A DNA stretch of 64,000 bases from Arthrobacter roseus (lineage in GTDB: Bacteria; Actinomycetota; Actinomycetes; Actinomycetales; Micrococcaceae). Each line of letters starts with the position of its first letter. Position 1 is the first letter of the stretch. Position numbers and translations under genes: made by a program. Below are positions 24,951 through 33,041 of this stretch, in pieces. The notes beneath the pieces were generated by a model, which ran no database searches, was not told the origin of the DNA, and was given only the letters and a program-made list of their open reading frames with translations. Location of the stretch: assembly GCF_016907875.1 (NCBI RefSeq), contig NZ_JAFBCU010000001.1, positions 1-64,000 on the forward strand, written 5' to 3'.

Positions 24951-25855
24951 AAACTGCAGCAGCCGTTCTCACCGAGACCCAGACCTATATTCCTTCCCCG
25001 ACTGTGAGTGCTTTCGATCTGGGTCCGGTCACGATCCACTTCTATGCACTCTCCATTCTCGCCGGTATCGTCGTGGCCGCGTATCTTACCGAGCGCAGGT
25101 TCGTAGCCAGGGGAGCCGAACGTGGGACAGCGTTCGACATCGTGGTGTGGGCTGTGCCCTTTGGGGTTGTGGGCGGGCGGATCTATCACGTCATCACTGA
25201 CCCACAGCTCTACTTTGCCCCCGGGAGGAACCCGTGGGATGCGTTGAAGATTTGGGAGGGCGGCCTCGGTATTTGGGGCGCCGTTGCTCTAGGAGCACTG
25301 GGGGCGTGGATAGGATGCCGTCGGCACAACGTGTCATTTCTCGCCTTCGCCGATTCAGCAGCCCCCGGCGTACTGTTTGCTCAGGCACTGGGGCGTTGGG
25401 GGAACTGGTTTAACAACGAGCTCTACGGTGAATCAACGACCGTTCCATGGAAATTGGAGATCCACGAGATGTCCGCCGGCCGCGCCGTCTTGGACGCCGC
25501 CGGAAACCCCGTCGTACTGGGTTACTTCCACCCCACCTTCCTCTACGAGTCGCTGTGGGCTCTGGCCGCGGGCCTCATTTTGCTGCTGGTTGATCGAAAG
25601 CGAAATATCGGGGCCGGCGGGATCTCGGCGCTGTACATCGTTTTGTACACGGCCGGGCGGTTCTTCATTGAACTCATGAGATCAGACACCGCGAACCTTA
25701 TCCTCGGCCTCCGTGTTAACACTTGGGTCTCCGGCTTGCTCTTTGTGATTGCTCTGCTGGTGTTTATCCAACGCAAAAACTATGGCCGATCCCGCGCGCA
25801 CCCCAATGAGGGACAGATCGAGCCGGCCGACGGTTCTCCGGCAGAGAGCCGATAA
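24947..25855 (+). CDS. lgt: Prolipoprotein diacylglyceryl transferase
   Basis: 302-residue polytopic enzyme transferring diacylglycerol from phosphatidylglycerol to the lipobox Cys of prolipoproteins. The signature GRWGNWFNNELYG is at 149-161 with the essential Arg, the Tyr/His region GGRIYHVITD is near 78, and the C-terminal helix carries GRFFIELMRSDT. Starts in an ATGA overlap with the lipoprotein gene. An lgt tied to lipoproteins in a metal island is usually a second, accessory copy; whether the main copy exists elsewhere cannot be seen. Confidence 0.93.
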   Translation: MKTAAAVLTETQTYIPSPTVSAFDLGPVTIHFYALSILAGIVVAAYLTERRFVARGAERGTAFDIVVWAVPFGVVGGRIYHVITDPQLYFAPGRNPWDALKIWEGGLGIWGAVALGALGAWIGCRRHNVSFLAFADSAAPGVLFAQALGRWGNWFNNELYGESTTVPWKLEIHEMSAGRAVLDAAGNPVVLGYFHPTFLYESLWALAAGLILLLVDRKRNIGAGGISALYIVLYTAGRFFIELMRSDTANLILGLRVNTWVSGLLFVIALLVFIQRKNYGRSRAHPNEGQIEPADGSPAESR

Positions 25856-25895
25856 GCAAGATAAAAGGACTACATCCAGGAGAGGAACTATCTAC

Positions 25896-26534
25896 GTGGT
25901 AAAGAAGAAACAGCAGGAAACCAATGACCGGCGAGCCAAAGCCGCTGCCATTCGGGCCAAGCATCAGAGCGCCGAACGGCGACACAAGATTCTCGTCTAC
26001 GGGATATCATCCCTGGTCATTGTGGCGCTGATCGGCGTCGTTGCCTTTGTCCTGGTGGGCGAGGCCCAGCGCCAGGCTGCCACTGAGGAAGCGGCGAGCA
26101 GACCCATTGCGGGCGTGGAAAAGTTTGAGGATTTATCACGCAATCACGTCCAGGAGCCCATCGACTATGAGCAGTCGCCCGGCGTCGGCGGCGACCATGC
26201 GCCGGTATGGGTCAACTGCGGCGTCTACACCTCCCCGGTGGACGAAAAGCCGGCCGTGCATTCCCTCGAGCATGGGGCCGTGTGGCTCACGTACAACTCA
26301 GACCTGCCCGATGACCAGGTACAGGAACTCACCGACCTGGTGGACTCCAGAAGCTATGTCTTATTGAGCCCGAACCCGGATCAGGAGGCTCCTCTTGTCG
26401 CGCCTGCCTGGGGCACCCAACTCACACTCGATGGTGCTGCTGATGAGCGGCTGGAACCCTTCCTGGCCGCCTACGTTCAGGGCCCCCAGACACCTGAACC
26501 AGGAGCATCCTGCTCGGGTGGGGTGGACGGTTAG
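25896..26534 (+). CDS. DUF3105 membrane-anchored protein
   Basis: 212 residues from GTG 25896, chosen because AGGAGAGG lies about 10 bases upstream. A lysine-rich cytoplasmic start and one helix (ILVYGISSLVIVALIGVVAF) are followed by the extracellular DUF3105 domain: HAPVWVNCGVYTSPVDEKPA, VHSLEHGAVWLTYN and LVAPAWGTQLTLD. The conserved NCG/Y and HSLEHGAVW features make metal binding plausible (His, Glu, Cys). DUF3105 proteins are widespread in actinobacterial copper and cytochrome loci. It follows lgt by 40 bases. Confidence 0.85.
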   Translation: MVKKKQQETNDRRAKAAAIRAKHQSAERRHKILVYGISSLVIVALIGVVAFVLVGEAQRQAATEEAASRPIAGVEKFEDLSRNHVQEPIDYEQSPGVGGDHAPVWVNCGVYTSPVDEKPAVHSLEHGAVWLTYNSDLPDDQVQELTDLVDSRSYVLLSPNPDQEAPLVAPAWGTQLTLDGAADERLEPFLAAYVQGPQTPEPGASCSGGVDG

Positions 26535-26562
26535 TCAGACTTGCCTGGGAAGCGGTTGGCCA

Positions 26563-26823
26563 TCAGTCGTTGCCCAGGGCAGTGCGGCGGCGCTGGTACT
26601 CTTCGTCATCAATCTCCCCGGCCGCGAAGCGCTTGCGCAGAACACTATGGGCTTCACCAGAATCTGCTGCAGGTTCGCTCCGCGTGGACGCTCCCTGCCT
26701 GCCGGCACGGACGGCCAGAACAATGACCGCGGCCACCGCAGCGGCCAGCAACAGCAACAGCAGAATCCCCCAAATCATGACTCCGCCCATCATTCCACCC
26801 ATCATTGCGCCCACACCCATCAC
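26563..26823 (-). CDS. SHOCT-domain small membrane protein with Met-rich N-terminus
   Basis: 86 residues. The N-terminus MMGVGAMMGGMMGGVMIWGI is very rich in Met and Gly, then one transmembrane helix (LLLLLLAAAVAAVIVLAV) and a C-terminal SHOCT motif (HSVLRKRFAAGEIDDEEYQR). SHOCT tails bind nucleic acid or partners in many small proteins. Met-rich starts of this kind recur in copper and silver islands. Upstream on its strand is a BlaI-type dyad at 26858. It lies convergent to the DUF3105 gene. Confidence 0.85.
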   Translation of the reverse strand: MMGVGAMMGGMMGGVMIWGILLLLLLAAAVAAVIVLAVRAGRQGASTRSEPAADSGEAHSVLRKRFAAGEIDDEEYQRRRTALGND

Positions 26824-26857
26824 TCCTGACCTACCTGTTATTCGGACTATTGATAAA

Positions 26858-26876
26858 ATACTATCGTCAATAGTAG
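26858..26876. promoter_or_regulatory. BlaI-type operator (site 4), SHOCT gene promoter
   Basis: ATACTAT (26858-26864), CGTCA, ATAGTAG (26870-26876): one mismatch in the left half. It lies 35 bases upstream of the SHOCT gene start on the minus strand. Confidence 0.75.
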
Positions 26877-26983
26877 ATGAGAGCCTTGTGGTGCCGCCTC
26901 ACTCCGACAGCACTGAAGTGCAAGTCACCCGAACTAGACGAAAACTCACCGCGCGAACAACCAACGGCAAGCCGTACAACCAT

Positions 26984-27002
26984 CTACTATGACACATAGT
27001 AC
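26984..27002. promoter_or_regulatory. BlaI-type operator (site 5), tlpA-side promoter region
   Basis: CTACTAT (26984-26990), GACAC, ATAGTAC (26996-27002): one mismatch. It lies in the divergent region between the SHOCT gene and the cytochrome c maturation operon. Confidence 0.75.
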
Positions 27003-27085
27003 TATTGCCATACGACCTTTTCCCGCCGCAGACAAGTTGCTTGCCGCCCGGGTTTGCCTCTGTCTCTAAGGGGGCGTAAGGGTTG

Positions 27086-27102
27086 TACTACACGCTGTAG
27101 AA
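27086..27102. promoter_or_regulatory. BlaI-like dyad variant (site 6) before tlpA
   Basis: TACTACA (27086-27092), CGC, TGTAGAA (27096-27102). The core CTACA-CGC-TGTAG is a perfect 5-3-5 dyad and is closer to the classical BlaI/CopY TACA/TGTA core than the other five sites. It lies 34 bases before the tlpA start, where a bound repressor would block transcription. Confidence 0.6.
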
Positions 27103-27136
27103 AATTGGTAATGGTCCCAGAAGTTTCGGAGAGTAA

Positions 27137-27751
27137 GTGAAAGCCGCCGTCGTGAACCAAACCCTGCAACGTCCAATCGGGAGACTGCTCGCCGTCGTCA
27201 TTGTCTTAGTCTTCGCCCTGACCGCTTGCGCGTCCGCTGATCCACTGGCTGACCAAGTTGCGGCGGGAGATGGCAAAAACTACATTGCCGGTGACGGCTC
27301 GATCTCCGAGTACATTCCTGAAGCTCGGGGGGCTTCGGTGGAGCTTTCGGCTGAACTCTACGACGGCACCATGGTGGATTCGGCTGACTGGCAGGGACAG
27401 GTGACGGTGCTGAACTTTTGGTATGCAGCGTGTCCGCCGTGCCGACTTGAAGCCCGGGACCTTGAGTCGCTGCATCAGAAGCATAAGGACAACGGCGTGT
27501 TGTTCTACGGGGTTAACGTTCGTGACCCCGAGGCTACCGCGGCGGCGTTCGAGCGCAATTTCGGTGTGACGTATCCCAGTATTGATGACCAGGACGGCGG
27601 AGTACTCTTCTCGATGACCGATTATGTTCCGCCGCAGGCTGTACCGACGACACTTGTATTGGACAAGCAGGGACGCGTGGCCGCGAGAATTCTTGGCTTG
27701 GTGGATAAGAACACTCTGGACGCCCTGATATCCGAGGCCGTGGCAGAGTAA
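27137..27751 (+). CDS. TlpA/ResA-type thiol-disulfide lipoprotein
   Basis: 204 residues. Lipobox LTAC (Cys31) tethers a thioredoxin domain outside the membrane; the active site is NFWYAACPPC with Cys99 and Cys102, followed by the cis-Pro region QAVPTTLVLDKQG. It reduces apocytochrome c haem-binding cysteines or other exported thiols, with electrons from CcdA. GTG 27137 follows CGGAGAG. First gene of tlpA-ccdA-resB-ccsB, separated from ccdA by 2 bases. Confidence 0.92.
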   Translation: MKAAVVNQTLQRPIGRLLAVVIVLVFALTACASADPLADQVAAGDGKNYIAGDGSISEYIPEARGASVELSAELYDGTMVDSADWQGQVTVLNFWYAACPPCRLEARDLESLHQKHKDNGVLFYGVNVRDPEATAAAFERNFGVTYPSIDDQDGGVLFSMTDYVPPQAVPTTLVLDKQGRVAARILGLVDKNTLDALISEAVAE

Positions 27752-27753
27752 CG

Positions 27754-28560
27754 ATGAACCCGGCCGATATCACAACGCCTGCAACCGTCATCGTGCAGAC
27801 CGCAGCAAACAACCCGTTTGCCGAGACGGTGCTGAGCGGTTCGATGCTATTGGCCATTCCGGTCGCTATCTTGGCCGGCCTAGTCTCGTTCGCCTCGCCC
27901 TGCGTGCTGCCGCTGGTGCCGGGGTATCTGGGCTATGTGACCGGGTTGACCGGGGCGGATCTGGAGCAGCAGAGGCGCGGACGCATGTTCGTCGGTGTCG
28001 GCTTATTCGTGCTGGGATTCTCCGCGGTGTTCATGCTCATTGGGGCCGTGTTCGGCGGCCTCGGTGCCTGGCTGCAGCGAGACGAACAGGCATGGATCAC
28101 TCAAGTTTCAGGTGGCCTGGTGCTTCTCATGGGCGTCATCTTTCTCGGCGGATTCTCCTGGTTCCAGCGGGAGGCGAAGATCCACGCGAAGCCACCGACC
28201 GGCCTTTGGGGGGCGCCGCTGCTGGGAATCACCTTTGGCCTGGGCTGGGCACCCTGTATCGGTCCGACGCTATCGGCCATCCAACTCCTGGCATTCTCCA
28301 GCGGCGCCGGAGCGATCAATGGTGCGTTTCTGACACTCTTTTACAGTCTAGGACTGGGGGTACCGTTCCTGCTGATCGCCCTCGGCGCACGACGCGGGCT
28401 GGGAGCCCTGAAGTTTTTCCGCCGCCACCGCCTGTCGCTGCAGCGTTTCGGCGGCGCCGTGCTGATCCTACTTGGCCTGCTGATGGTTTCAGGTCTCTGG
28501 GGATTCTGGGTAGGACAGCTGCAGGACTGGTTTACCAATGAAGTGAGATTACCGATTTGA
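27754..28560 (+). CDS. ccdA: CcdA, cytochrome c biogenesis transmembrane reductant carrier
   Basis: 268 residues with six transmembrane helices. The paired redox cysteines are in VSFASPCVLPLVPGYLGYVT (helix 1) and GWAPCIGPTLSAI (helix 4). It passes electrons from cytoplasmic thioredoxin to the extracytoplasmic thioredoxin-like partner encoded just upstream. The stop overlaps the resB start (TGATG), so translation is coupled. Confidence 0.93.
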   Translation: MNPADITTPATVIVQTAANNPFAETVLSGSMLLAIPVAILAGLVSFASPCVLPLVPGYLGYVTGLTGADLEQQRRGRMFVGVGLFVLGFSAVFMLIGAVFGGLGAWLQRDEQAWITQVSGGLVLLMGVIFLGGFSWFQREAKIHAKPPTGLWGAPLLGITFGLGWAPCIGPTLSAIQLLAFSSGAGAINGAFLTLFYSLGLGVPFLLIALGARRGLGALKFFRRHRLSLQRFGGAVLILLGLLMVSGLWGFWVGQLQDWFTNEVRLPI

Positions 28561-30206
28561 TGCGCAATACCGTACACGATCAGAAAGTAACAAAGCCGGC
28601 GCCGACAGCGGAATCCACCGACAACGTCGCGCTGCCAGCTCTTGGCTTCATCGGGACCTTACGCTGGGCGTGGCGTCAGCTGACGAGTATGCGCACAGCA
28701 CTATTTTTACTGCTGTTGCTGGCTGTAGCCGCGGTCCCCGGCTCGCTGTTTCCGCAGCGGCCGGCGAACCCCGCCGTCGTGGCCCAGTACATCCAGAACA
28801 ATCCGAGCGCTGGTCCGTGGCTGGACCGCTTCCAGCTCTTTGATGTCTATTCCTCAGTCTGGTTCTCAGCGATCTATCTGCTGCTGTTCATCTCCCTGAT
28901 CGGCTGCGTGTTCCCGCGGGCCAGCCAGCACGCCAAGGCTATCCGCTCACAGCCGCCGCGCACCCCGCAGCGACTATCCCGGCTGCGACACTACGGAGCC
29001 CTAGCCATACCCGCTGAGCGACAGGTCCCGGCATCGCAGGCGGTGGCGGACGCTGCGGCTATCCTCAAGCGCCGCGGCTACCGAGTCGATGTCCGTGATG
29101 CGGACGGGCCGCACCCCTCGGTGGGCGCCGAGCGCGGCTTCATCAAAGAAGTGGGCAATCTGGTATTTCACGCCGCGCTGATCGGTGTGCTGATCTCCGT
29201 CGCCGTCGGCGGGCTGTTTGGTTACCGAGGCCAAAAAATCCTGGTCGAAGACGGCACCTTCATCAACAACCTGGTCAGCTACGACTCGTTCACCCCCGGC
29301 ACGAACTTCAGTGACGGGACGCTCGATCCGTTCTCGATCCGTCTGGACAACTTTGATGTGACCTTCGAGCGTGAAACGACAAGTAACTACGGTCAACCCA
29401 TCGACTTCACCGCCAAGGTCACCACCAAGACCACCCCGGACGCAGAACCGCGGGAACAGGTACTGGAGGTCAACGAACCGCTCTCCTTCAATGGGACCAA
29501 CGTCTACCTGGTCGGAAACGGATATGCACCGGTCATCACCATCCGCGACGGTGAGGGCAACATCACGCTGAGCGAACCGGTGGTCGCCCGCGTCAACGAC
29601 GCCGCCTACACCTCCACCATCGTCATTAAGGCCCCCGACGCCCAGCCGTTCCAGCTAGGCTTCGTCGGGCTGTTCATCCCCACCGCGATGAAAGGCGAAA
29701 ACGGGCAGACTGTAGCCGGGGACCCCGACCCGTTCAATCCGCAGCTGCTGCTCGACTCCTACTATGGCGATCTCGGACTCGATGAGGGCGTGCCGACTTC
29801 CGTCTACACGCTCGATACCTCGGAGCTGACGCAGCTCAACGGTCGTAAACTGGACACCGGCGGCATCGTCCTGGGCGCGTATCAAACGTATGACCTTCCC
29901 GAGGGCAAAGGCTCAATCACCTTTGACGGCCTCAAGCGCTACATCGGTGTCGATATCACCTATGACCCCGGCAAAATCGGGGCGCTCATATTCTCATCCC
30001 TGGCAGTACTGGGTCTGATGACCTCCCTCTTCATCGGCCGCCGCAGGGCGTGGGTGCGCGCCGGCACCCACGAGGACGGGCGCACCATGATCGAATACGG
30101 CCTGCTCGCCCGCGGAGAGGACTACCGGCTCATCGGCGAAGAAAAAGCGCTCCGCACCTTGTTCGAAAACAAATGGTCGACGAGAAACAACAGTGAAGAG
30201 AAGTAA
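28560..30206 (+). CDS. resB: ResB, System II cytochrome c synthetase subunit
   Basis: 548 residues from ATG 28560, which overlaps the ccdA TGA; TTG 28557 is a one-codon longer option. Three N-terminal transmembrane helices, including SMRTALFLLLLLAVAAVPGS with the SLFPQR motif, a large extracytoplasmic domain (about 230-440) and a last helix (GALIFSSLAVLGLMTSLFIG). Together with CcsB it moves haem outward and attaches it to apocytochrome c. The stop touches the ccsB start. Confidence 0.92.
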   Translation: MRNTVHDQKVTKPAPTAESTDNVALPALGFIGTLRWAWRQLTSMRTALFLLLLLAVAAVPGSLFPQRPANPAVVAQYIQNNPSAGPWLDRFQLFDVYSSVWFSAIYLLLFISLIGCVFPRASQHAKAIRSQPPRTPQRLSRLRHYGALAIPAERQVPASQAVADAAAILKRRGYRVDVRDADGPHPSVGAERGFIKEVGNLVFHAALIGVLISVAVGGLFGYRGQKILVEDGTFINNLVSYDSFTPGTNFSDGTLDPFSIRLDNFDVTFERETTSNYGQPIDFTAKVTTKTTPDAEPREQVLEVNEPLSFNGTNVYLVGNGYAPVITIRDGEGNITLSEPVVARVNDAAYTSTIVIKAPDAQPFQLGFVGLFIPTAMKGENGQTVAGDPDPFNPQLLLDSYYGDLGLDEGVPTSVYTLDTSELTQLNGRKLDTGGIVLGAYQTYDLPEGKGSITFDGLKRYIGVDITYDPGKIGALIFSSLAVLGLMTSLFIGRRRAWVRAGTHEDGRTMIEYGLLARGEDYRLIGEEKALRTLFENKWSTRNNSEEK

Positions 30207-31336
30207 TGGGAATCAATGAAGACCTCGGCCAATACAGCGAACTTTTCATGCTCCTGGCCGCCCTGACCTATCTGGTGGCCTTTGGCGCATTCGCCTGGGA
30301 CATGGCCGCCAGCAGCAAGAAACTGGCTGCCATTAACCACCGGGTAGTAACACAGTCAAACGCCGCCGCGGACGGCACAGCACACCCCAACGCCGCAACC
30401 ACGTCTACTGCAGAGACTGCAGAGACTGCCCAAGCCAAGCTTCCCGCCATGGCCGGAACAAGCAGCCACGAAGGACTGACCGGCCCCGAGGACCGGGTCG
30501 CCCGTAGCACCAGCGATTCAACCGGCAACCGTTCATCTGACTCGGTGGCCGATGAGTCCATGCACTACACCAAAGAACGACGTACCGCCGCCCGCATCGG
30601 AGTGGCAGTAACAACATTGGCGTTCGTCGTGCATCTGGCTGCAGTCCTCAGCCGGGGCATCGCCGCTAACAGGGTCCCCTGGGGCAACATGTATGAATTC
30701 GCCACTACCGGGGCGCTGGTAGTGGCCGGTGTCTTCCTCCTGGTTCTCACCCGGAGGGACCTGAGGTTTCTGGGTACCTTCGTCATCGGCCTGGTACTGA
30801 TCATGCTGACTGCCGCGACCATCGGCATCCCCACCCCAGTAGGGAACCTGGTCCCGGCGCTGCAAAGCTACTGGTTGATCATCCACGTCTCCATCGCCGT
30901 CACCGCCTCAGCACTGTTCACTCTGACCTTCGCGATGTCCGTCCTGCAACTGCTCCAAACCCGCCGCGAGGCTGCCCTCACCAACGGAGGGTCTCCGGGC
31001 ATGAGTTTCATGCGCCGCATCCCGGATGCGCTAAGCCTTGAAAATCTCGCCTACCGCATTAACGCCGTCGCCTTCATCCTATGGACCTTCACCCTCATGG
31101 CCGGAGCAATCTGGGCCGAAGAGGCCTGGGGCCGCTACTGGGGGTGGGACACCAAAGAAGTCTGGACCTTCGTCATCTGGGTCATCTTCGCCGCATACAT
31201 GCACGCCCGCGCCACCCGCGGCTGGACCGGCACCCGAGCAGCATGGCTCTGCATCGTCGGCTACCTGTGCATCATCTTCAACTTCGCCATCGTCAACGTC
31301 TACTTCTCCGGCCTCCACTCCTACTCCGGCCTCTAA
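30206..31336 (+). CDS. ccsB: CcsB/ResC, haem-handling cytochrome c biogenesis protein
   Basis: 376 residues. Several transmembrane helices with the tryptophan-rich WWD haem-binding region WGRYWGWDTKEVW near residue 310 and flanking His residues (the VVHLAA and IIHVSI helices). A low-complexity Ala/Thr/Ser/Glu insertion (about 50-115) follows TM1, typical of actinobacterial CcsB. It is the last gene of the maturation operon. No cytochrome c gene is present in the window, so its clients are elsewhere. Confidence 0.93.
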   Translation: MGINEDLGQYSELFMLLAALTYLVAFGAFAWDMAASSKKLAAINHRVVTQSNAAADGTAHPNAATTSTAETAETAQAKLPAMAGTSSHEGLTGPEDRVARSTSDSTGNRSSDSVADESMHYTKERRTAARIGVAVTTLAFVVHLAAVLSRGIAANRVPWGNMYEFATTGALVVAGVFLLVLTRRDLRFLGTFVIGLVLIMLTAATIGIPTPVGNLVPALQSYWLIIHVSIAVTASALFTLTFAMSVLQLLQTRREAALTNGGSPGMSFMRRIPDALSLENLAYRINAVAFILWTFTLMAGAIWAEEAWGRYWGWDTKEVWTFVIWVIFAAYMHARATRGWTGTRAAWLCIVGYLCIIFNFAIVNVYFSGLHSYSGL

Positions 31337-31579
31337 CCAGACCGGCTGACTTGGCTGGGTCCCTCCGATAAGGGCTTGTCGTTTTCGACGCGACTGCGCG
31401 ATACTCGCCAGGCTTGGGACGGGAATCCTCCATGTCGCCTATAGAATCCGAGTCAGACTGGGGCATACCCCAACCAGATGTCGGGCATTCCATCCAATTT
31501 CCTCAGGGTGGATTCGACTTAGTGTTTCCCGGACACTGACGGGTGGCGAGTCAAGGTTCCAACCTGACACTTGACGCCT
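31337..31579. other. Intergenic region after ccsB
   Basis: No credible gene, RNA or repeat. It separates the cytochrome operon from the decayed zeta-toxin gene. No strong hairpin followed by a T run was found for the operon end. Confidence 0.4.
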
Positions 31580-32529
31580 CTACCCGAAGTTGGTTTCCAG
31601 GGTTTGACGTGGCGCACCGGTCTGCGCGTCTAAGTCAAACCGGCGCAGCTTCCCGTGACCGAGCTCGTTGGCGGCGCGTTCAGCGAGAATCAGAGCGTTT
31701 GCTGCGCACTTTGATTCAGTTGACTGGGCGTCGTCGTAGCACCGCGTGACAGCCTCATCGGGCACAAAGCGACCGCCGAAGTGCGAATCGTTCTGCCGTC
31801 CGGCCCACCACCGCTCCCTGGCGCGGGCCACAGCAATTTCAAGAGAAGTCTCCACGTCAATAACCTCAAGGCCCCCGTATCCTGCGCTGAAGAGCTCGTC
31901 GATGTAAAGACCGGTTAGCGGCCGCCAGGACAGCGTACCGTCGATAACGACGTTCTCCCCCGCTGCCAAACCAAAGCCAACCGGCGAACAACGTCGCTCA
32001 CCCTCGTCGACAGGATGTGCACATGAGCTGAGAGTTCACGCAGCCCTACCGGTCCGCCATCAGGTAAAACGTGCTCATATCGATAGTCCAGCAGGTCATA
32101 CCGGTCCGCTTCATCAAGGAGCATATCCTTGGCCGCATCGGGGTCGATAACCCGGTAACCACCTAGAGACAGAGAGTCCAACACATCAGTCTTACCTGCC
32201 CCGGGTGGCCCCGCACTGACGACAACTGCCCGCCCTCCAGCTGACACATTCTGCTGGAGTTCCATGCACGCTTTCGCCACTCTTACGACTGCTACATCAT
32301 CGAAAACTCGGAGAATAATCTCCTCAGGGTCCTGCTCGACTGTCCCGCCGCGGCGTTCGAGAGCCTGAAGCATACGGTGCACCTGGGTTTGACTGGTCGC
32401 GAGGAGCTCGGCGATCTCGCGCTGCGTTAGGTTCCGGTCCGCCGCGTTCTTGGCCGCGCGGAGCTCGTCGAGCCGGTCCACACGCTGCCTGTATCTCTGT
32501 GATTCACTTTGAATCAAGTGGTTGTACAC
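31580..32529 (-). pseudogene. HTH-zeta-toxin-like kinase, broken by one frameshift
   Basis: The 5' frame (start 32529) encodes an N-terminal HTH (NLTQREIAELLATSQTQVHR) and a P-loop kinase start VVVSAGPPGAGKTDVLDSL with the RVIDPDAAKDMLL strand. The 3' frame resumes with AAGENVVIDGTLSWRPLTGL and EVIDVETSLEIAVARARERW, the rest of a zeta-toxin fold that phosphorylates UDP-N-acetylglucosamine. One missing base in the TTGGTTTGGCA stretch near 31965 splits them. Joined, it would be about 316 residues. No separate epsilon antitoxin is visible; the HTH may act as the regulatory part. Confidence 0.75.
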
Positions 32530-32665
32530 CTCTTCCTGACTTCACAACCCAGCACCCTATAACCGTTAATCTCGCTTGGCAGTTAAGCCACAGCCTGAAT
32601 GGCGGCTTTGCGGTTCCGTTTGCGAAACCCCTGCCAGACCGACCTGGAACCGGCACATGAACCCC

Positions 32666-33041
32666 TCACACCAGTTCATCACTTCCCATATTCAGATAGC
32701 GGTACACCGTCGCCCGGCTAGCCTCCTCTAGACCCGCCTTCGTTTCCTTCTTGGCTTCCTCCGGCAACTCGAGCAAAGGTACGTTCTCCGCCTGGCCTTC
32801 CGCCGATGCCGGCTTGTACGTAGCAGTTGGCGTGGGTGACGGGGTGGGCGTCGTCGTCGGGCTGGCTGACGTGGTGGCGGCTACGTTCCGACTTACCGCA
32901 AGGTCTCCCCCTGCCCCCTCCACAGGCGGTGAGCGCCGTCACGAGAGCGATAGCTACTTCTTCTTCGCTTCGCGCGACGTGCACTTTGTGGACGAGCTCC
33001 CCAGACGCGGCTTGCAAGCGGCGTTCAGCCTGCGGTGTCAA
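32666..33041 (-). pseudogene. Broken DUF6318-like lipoprotein fused to a recombinase-like tail
   Basis: One frame gives a lipobox-like LVTALTACGGG; the other continues with the Pro/Thr-rich linker (SPTTTPTPSPTPTATYKPAS) and AENVPLLELPEEAKKETKAG, the pattern I associate with actinobacterial DUF6318 lipoproteins. A shift within the G run near 32915-32930 separates them. After GLEEA the product ends SRATVYRYLNMGSDELV, which reads like the HTH tail of a Hin-type resolvase, not the lipoprotein. This looks like a deletion junction. It ends 3 bases inside the start of the next minus-strand gene area. Confidence 0.55.
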
